Positions 5,717 through 8,765 of a stretch of DNA of 8,765 nt are shown here, piece after piece (within the stretch, counting starts at the first letter, position 1; the number at the start of each line of letters is the position of its first letter). Below the pieces are notes generated by a model that did no database searches, was not told the DNA's origin, and saw only the letters and a program-made list of their open reading frames with translations. This DNA comes from CAIUPE01 sp046091665 (lineage in GTDB: Bacteria; Pseudomonadota; Alphaproteobacteria; Rhizobiales; Beijerinckiaceae): NCBI GenBank assembly GCA_046091665.1, contig JBJTCD010000103.1, positions 1 through 8,765 on the forward strand, in the 5' to 3' direction. The translations under genes and the position numbers were made by a program.

Positions 5717-5862
5717 GCGAACGCACACTCCCCTCGTCATGGCAGGCCGTGTGCCTGCCATCCACGACTTAAAGCGATGCTCAAAGATTAAAATAAGTCG
5801 TGGATGACCGGGACAAGCCCGGTCATGACGGAATAAAATAATGCTCCCGCTCGCAAAGACGG
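5705..5862. repeat. Nested composite palindromic repeat element
   Basis: The outer arms at 5705-5724 and 5843-5862 are inverted copies (14 of 20) of the CGTCATTGCGAGCGGGAGC type. Nested inside are a second pair of 36-base arms, 5735-5770 and 5795-5830, which share CGTCATG at their outer ends and CATCCACGACTT at their inner ends. Each inner arm is itself a hairpin: ATGGCAGGC/GCCTGCCAT (5739-5761, loop CGTGT) and ATGACCGGG/CCCGGTCAT (5804-5826, loop ACAAG). The two 9-pair stems are both perfect though their sequences differ, so substitutions have been compensated. The element overlaps the end of the preceding ORF, and the remaining bases to xseA contain no gene. Confidence 0.8.
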
Positions 5863-5915
5863 AACTAAGCCGAACCCTAAATACAGCCACCCTCCCCTTC
5901 CGCCGAATCGCGCGC

Positions 5916-5921
5916 TAGAAT
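5916..5921 (+). promoter_or_regulatory. Possible -10 hexamer of a leaderless xseA transcript
   Basis: TAGAAT lies 9 bases before the xseA ATG, so a transcript from it would begin at or within a few bases of the start codon. No convincing -35 is seen, and the 30 bases before the ATG contain no ribosome binding site. This is weak evidence from a single hexamer. Confidence 0.25.
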
Positions 5922-5930
5922 GCACGCCTG

Positions 5931-7382
5931 ATGGCAGAAAAAAACGACTCCAACCTTGCTGAATGGTCCGTCTCCGAACTTTCGGGCGCGTTGAAACGCA
6001 TGCTTGAGGGCGAATTCGGCCATGTGCGCATTCGCGGCGAAGTGTCGGGCTATCGCGGGCCGCATTCCTCCGGCCATGTCTATTTCTCAATCAAAGACGC
6101 GACCGCCAAAATCGATGCGGTAATCTGGAAAGGCGTTTTTGGACGCTTACGCTTCCGACCCGAAGAAGGACTCGAAGTGATTGCCACCGGCAAGGTCACA
6201 TCCTATCCGCTGAAATCAAGTTATCAGATTGTCATTGAGTCGCTTGAACCCGCGGGAGTTGGCGCGCTACTCGCGCAACTTGATGAAAGACGCAGACGGC
6301 TTGAAGCGGAAGGACTCTTCGATCCTGCTCGCAAACAGCTTTTACCCTTTCTCCCCACTGTGATCGGCGTTGTGACATCACCCACAGGCGCGGTGATCCG
6401 CGATATTCTTCATCGGCTTGAAGACCGTTTCCCGCGTCATGTCATTGTGTGGCCGGTACGTGTGCAAGGCGAGGGCAGCGCAGAGGAAATCGCGCGCGCG
6501 ATTGAAGGCTTCAACGCTCTGCCCGAAGAAGGTGCAATACCAAAACCGGACTTGTTGATCGTCGCTCGTGGCGGCGGTTCGCTTGAAGATCTCTGGAGCT
6601 TTAACGAAGAAATTGTTGTGCGCGCGGCGGCTGACAGCATGATCCCTTTGATCGCCGCTGTCGGTCATGAGACTGATACAACGCTGATTGATTTTGCAGC
6701 TGACAAACGCGCGCCAACACCAACAGGTGCCGCTGAAATGGCAGTGCCTGTGCGGCTTGAGCTTCTTGGACAAACGCGTGATCTTGGTCGTCGCGTGATG
6801 CAATCCGCACAACGTCTTCTCGATCGTCGTAAGACGGAACTCCGCGCAGCCTATCGTGCGTTGCCGTCACCGGATGCGCTTGTGGCAATCCCGCGTCAAC
6901 GTCTCGACCTTGCAAGCGAACGTTTGGGACGCGGACTTGAACGCAATGCCTCTCGCCATCGCACGCGTCTTACCGATTTATCGCGTCGCTTGTTGAAGCT
7001 CTCACCGCAAGCGCGGCTTTCCGGCTATCGTGCCCATATCTCGGGATTGCAGGGACGTTTGGGTGCTGCGAGAGGTGCGATCTTACGCGCTGAAAAACAT
7101 CGTCTCTCGCGCGAACACGAAAAACTTGTCGAATTATCCGCTCGCGCGCGCAAAGGTCTTGATCGTCTTGTCGAACGCAAACGCACGAAACTTATGGGAT
7201 TAACGCCCCTTCTGAAGAGCCTCTCCTTTCAAGGCGTTCTCGAGCGCGGCTTTGCGCTGGTTCTTGACCCGAAAAGCGCGCCCATCCGCTCCGCCAAAGC
7301 CATCAAAACGGGCGATGAGTTGGGGATACGCTTTGCCGACGGTACCATCGACGCGATTGCGAAAGGCAAAGCAAAAGCGTAA
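5931..7382 (+). CDS. xseA: Exodeoxyribonuclease VII large subunit
   Basis: With several copies of XseB this subunit forms exonuclease VII, which degrades single-stranded DNA from both ends to oligonucleotides and acts in mismatch and damage repair in the cytoplasm. The 483-residue product is of normal length. An N-terminal OB-fold (about 8-105) starts with WSVSELSGALKRMLEGEFGHV and has the family stretch GEVSGYRGPHSSGHVYF. The catalytic domain includes IGVVTSPTGAVIRDILHR, RGGGSLEDLW at 213-222 and GHETDTTLIDFAADKRAPTPTGAAE from 245. A long Arg- and Leu-rich coiled-coil region (about 275-425) follows, then the C-terminal segment QGVLERGFALVLD. The ATG at 5931 fits homologue N-termini but has no ribosome binding site. 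The DUF2093 gene follows after 12 bases. xseB is not in the window. Confidence 0.96.
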   Translation: MAEKNDSNLAEWSVSELSGALKRMLEGEFGHVRIRGEVSGYRGPHSSGHVYFSIKDATAKIDAVIWKGVFGRLRFRPEEGLEVIATGKVTSYPLKSSYQIVIESLEPAGVGALLAQLDERRRRLEAEGLFDPARKQLLPFLPTVIGVVTSPTGAVIRDILHRLEDRFPRHVIVWPVRVQGEGSAEEIARAIEGFNALPEEGAIPKPDLLIVARGGGSLEDLWSFNEEIVVRAAADSMIPLIAAVGHETDTTLIDFAADKRAPTPTGAAEMAVPVRLELLGQTRDLGRRVMQSAQRLLDRRKTELRAAYRALPSPDALVAIPRQRLDLASERLGRGLERNASRHRTRLTDLSRRLLKLSPQARLSGYRAHISGLQGRLGAARGAILRAEKHRLSREHEKLVELSARARKGLDRLVERKRTKLMGLTPLLKSLSFQGVLERGFALVLDPKSAPIRSAKAIKTGDELGIRFADGTIDAIAKGKAKA

Positions 7383-7394
7383 AGAAAGAGGAAC

Positions 7395-7616
7395 ATGCTC
7401 AACCGGATCGACCCCCCAGTCTCGCGCGATGAAGCCGTTGTCGAATTTCTCGACGGCGATTTTCGTGTGATTAAGCCGGGTAAATATGTGCGTTGCGCGA
7501 TCACCAAAGATCCCATTCCGCTTGATGAATTGCGCTATTGGAATGTCGCGCGGCAAGAAGCCTATGTGAGCCGCGATGCGGTGCTGATGGCGATTGGCGC
7601 GAAGCCGAAGCCTTAA
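7395..7616 (+). CDS. DUF2093 family protein
   Basis: The 73-residue product matches DUF2093 through EAVVEFLDGDFRVIKPGKYVRCAITKDPIPLDELRYWNVARQEAYVS, nearly the whole of the conserved core (given here in two overlapping readings: the FLDGDFRV to GKYVRC part and the PIPLDELRYW to EAYVS part). The family is small, confined mainly to alphaproteobacteria and has no known function; single Cys and repeated aromatic residues are conserved in it. It lies 12 bases after xseA with AGAGGA just before the ATG, so co-transcription is likely, and xseA-DUF2093 adjacency is typical of Hyphomicrobiales. Its TAA stop interleaves with the stop of the convergent lpxK. Confidence 0.88.
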   Translation: MLNRIDPPVSRDEAVVEFLDGDFRVIKPGKYVRCAITKDPIPLDELRYWNVARQEAYVSRDAVLMAIGAKPKP

Positions 7617-8596
7617 CCGGCTCTGAGACGCGTTTTCAAAATCTCGCACATATGATCTTCATGATCAAAAATAAGTGTCACCGGTAACACAACAATCTTA
7701 TCAGCAAGATCGGGAGCCGCGGCCACAATCCGCACATGATCCTTCGCGGTAGTAATCGGCAAAGCGTGAGCGCGCCGCGCTTCGGCAACAAGCCTTTCAA
7801 TCTCGATGCGCGAAAACATGTGATGATCAGGATAGGCATCGCTGCGAATAAGTTTGACGCCGCAATCACGCAAGGTCTGTTCAAATTTCTGCGGTCGCCC
7901 AATGCCGCAAAAAGCATGAACGGCACGGCCTTTGAGGGCGCCCGCCATCCCCGCGTCCGGTACGAGCCGCGCGGACATCACATGCTCTTTAAAATGCTGA
8001 GTTATGCTTTGAGGGGCTTGGCCCCCAACCACAACACAGAGATCAACAAGCGGTAATTGAGATTGAAGCGGCGCACGTAGAGGGCCGGCAGGCAAACAGA
8101 AACCATTGCCGAGAGCTTGGCCGGAATCGATCACCGCGAGGGTCAAATCTTTTTGCAGTGATGGATTTTGCATTCCATCATCCATGATGATGATTGTGCC
8201 GTGACGCGCGGCAAGCATAGCCCCCGCGACACGATCACGCGCGATGATGGTTGGCGCAGAACGCGCGAGCAGAAGTGGCTCATCGCCAACGTCGTGCGGA
8301 CCATGTTTAACTTCATCAACAAGTACGGGGCCCGTGAGTGTGCCGCCATGACCGGCACTTAAGAAAACAGGTTTTTCACCTTGCGCTTTAAGAAGCTGCG
8401 CAACCGCCAAAGCGAGAGGTGTTTTACCCGCGCCACCCGCAACAAAATTGCCAATGCAAATGACGGGGCATGGTGCGCGTGTTCCCGTCAGTTTCAAACG
8501 CGAAGCGGCAACCGCACCATAAAGCGCGGCGAGAGGCGATAAAAGATGAGCGAGCGGTCCCGGCTTTTTCCACCAAAACGCTGGCGCTTTTATCAT
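7613..8596 (-). CDS. lpxK: Tetraacyldisaccharide 4'-kinase (lipid A biosynthesis)
   Basis: LpxK phosphorylates the 4' position of the tetraacyl disaccharide 1-phosphate to give lipid IVA at the inner face of the inner membrane. It has 327 residues, normal length. Visible are an N-terminal membrane-associating helix (about 15-33), the P-loop GNFVAGGAGKTP at 49-60, the GDEP motif with Asp105, MDDGMQN at 138-144, CLPAGPLRAPL, and PDHH with His258/259. Asp of GDEP and His of DHH correspond to the proposed catalytic pair. Several usually constant positions differ: SRGYGG reads SAGHGG (80-85), DDGFQ reads DDGMQ, and TTEKD reads TTAKD (282-286). The start at 8596 overlaps the waaA stop as ATGA, implying translational coupling; GGA lies 9 bases upstream. 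Identity is sure, full activity likely but not certain. Confidence 0.95.
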   Translation of the reverse strand: MIKAPAFWWKKPGPLAHLLSPLAALYGAVAASRLKLTGTRAPCPVICIGNFVAGGAGKTPLALAVAQLLKAQGEKPVFLSAGHGGTLTGPVLVDEVKHGPHDVGDEPLLLARSAPTIIARDRVAGAMLAARHGTIIIMDDGMQNPSLQKDLTLAVIDSGQALGNGFCLPAGPLRAPLQSQLPLVDLCVVVGGQAPQSITQHFKEHVMSARLVPDAGMAGALKGRAVHAFCGIGRPQKFEQTLRDCGVKLIRSDAYPDHHMFSRIEIERLVAEARRAHALPITTAKDHVRIVAAAPDLADKIVVLPVTLIFDHEDHMCEILKTRLRAG

Positions 8597-8765
8597 GGCC
8601 GATTTCCAAGATGCATTTTGAGGAGATAGGGAGCGATCTCCATCATGGTTTTGCGAAGCGCGCCACCGAGTGCCATCACGGCTTTTGTTCCGCGTTGAGC
8701 CACATCTTCACGTGTGGCTTGATCATCAATTAGAAGGTCAAGCGTTGCCGCAAGTTCATCAGAAC
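8593..8765 (-). CDS. waaA: 3-deoxy-D-manno-octulosonic acid (Kdo) transferase, C-terminal 56 residues
   Basis: Only the 3' end is in the window; the frame is open to 8765. It encodes DELAATLDLLIDDQ, then VAQRGTKAVMALGGALRKTM and EIAPYLL, followed by a short tail ending GNRP. The GGAL(x)3T...PYL ending is characteristic of the last helix of the GT-B glycosyltransferase WaaA (KdtA), and waaA directly before lpxK is the common order in Hyphomicrobiales. WaaA transfers Kdo from CMP-Kdo to lipid IVA, the product of LpxK. The TGA stop at 8593-8595 overlaps the lpxK ATG by two bases. Confidence 0.85.
   Translation of the reverse strand, partial: SDELAATLDLLIDDQATREDVAQRGTKAVMALGGALRKTMMEIAPYLLKMHLGNRP

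Noticed and set aside
4991..5862. Insertion sequence with its own transposase
   Set aside because: No transposase-like coding region exists between the inverted repeats. At most it is non-autonomous.

Overview
This window most likely comes from an alphaproteobacterium of the order Hyphomicrobiales (Rhizobiales). The evidence is the Gram-negative lipid A genes waaA and lpxK, an IalB-family exported protein, a DUF2093 protein next to xseA, an aa3-type cytochrome oxidase cluster in the order coxB-ctaD-ctaB, and intergenic palindromes of the CGTCATTGCGAG and CGTCATGG...CCATCCACG kinds. Base composition is moderate and fairly even. Most of the window is ordinary core chromosome; the accessory-looking part is roughly 4900-5930.

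Left part (1-3489, minus strand): coxB (subunit II), ctaD (subunit I) and ctaB (heme O synthase) are read leftwards as one apparent operon. Small hairpins sit in both gaps, and the ctaD-ctaB hairpin is strong. Two things are odd. ctaB carries an in-frame TAA after residue 249, although the frame stays open and CtaB-like to the window edge. In addition, the two acidic residues that normally serve the Mg/Mn site between subunits I and II are both replaced: Asp to Asn in CtaD and Glu to Arg in CoxB.

Middle (3490-4897): a divergent promoter region separates coxB from two plus-strand genes for envelope proteins, an IalB-family secreted protein and a small lipoprotein.

Repeat and RNA region (4898-5930): a three-unit 28-bp tandem repeat runs into a palindromic element. 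This is followed by a probable discrete structured RNA gene of about 190 nt (promoter, enclosing stem, three internal hairpins, intrinsic terminator), an unrecognised 80-residue ORF, and a second nested palindromic element that supplies the ORF's stop codon. The outermost arms of the two palindromic elements are 19/20 identical in inverted orientation, so the RNA and ORF lie inside an 872-bp repeat-bounded segment. This is the best candidate for something undescribed.

Right part (5931-8765): xseA (exonuclease VII large subunit) and a DUF2093 gene run rightwards. They converge on lpxK, with the two stop codons interleaved in one TTAA. lpxK is preceded by the end of waaA on the same strand with an ATGA overlap. 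LpxK makes lipid IVA and WaaA adds Kdo to it, so these two genes encode consecutive steps.
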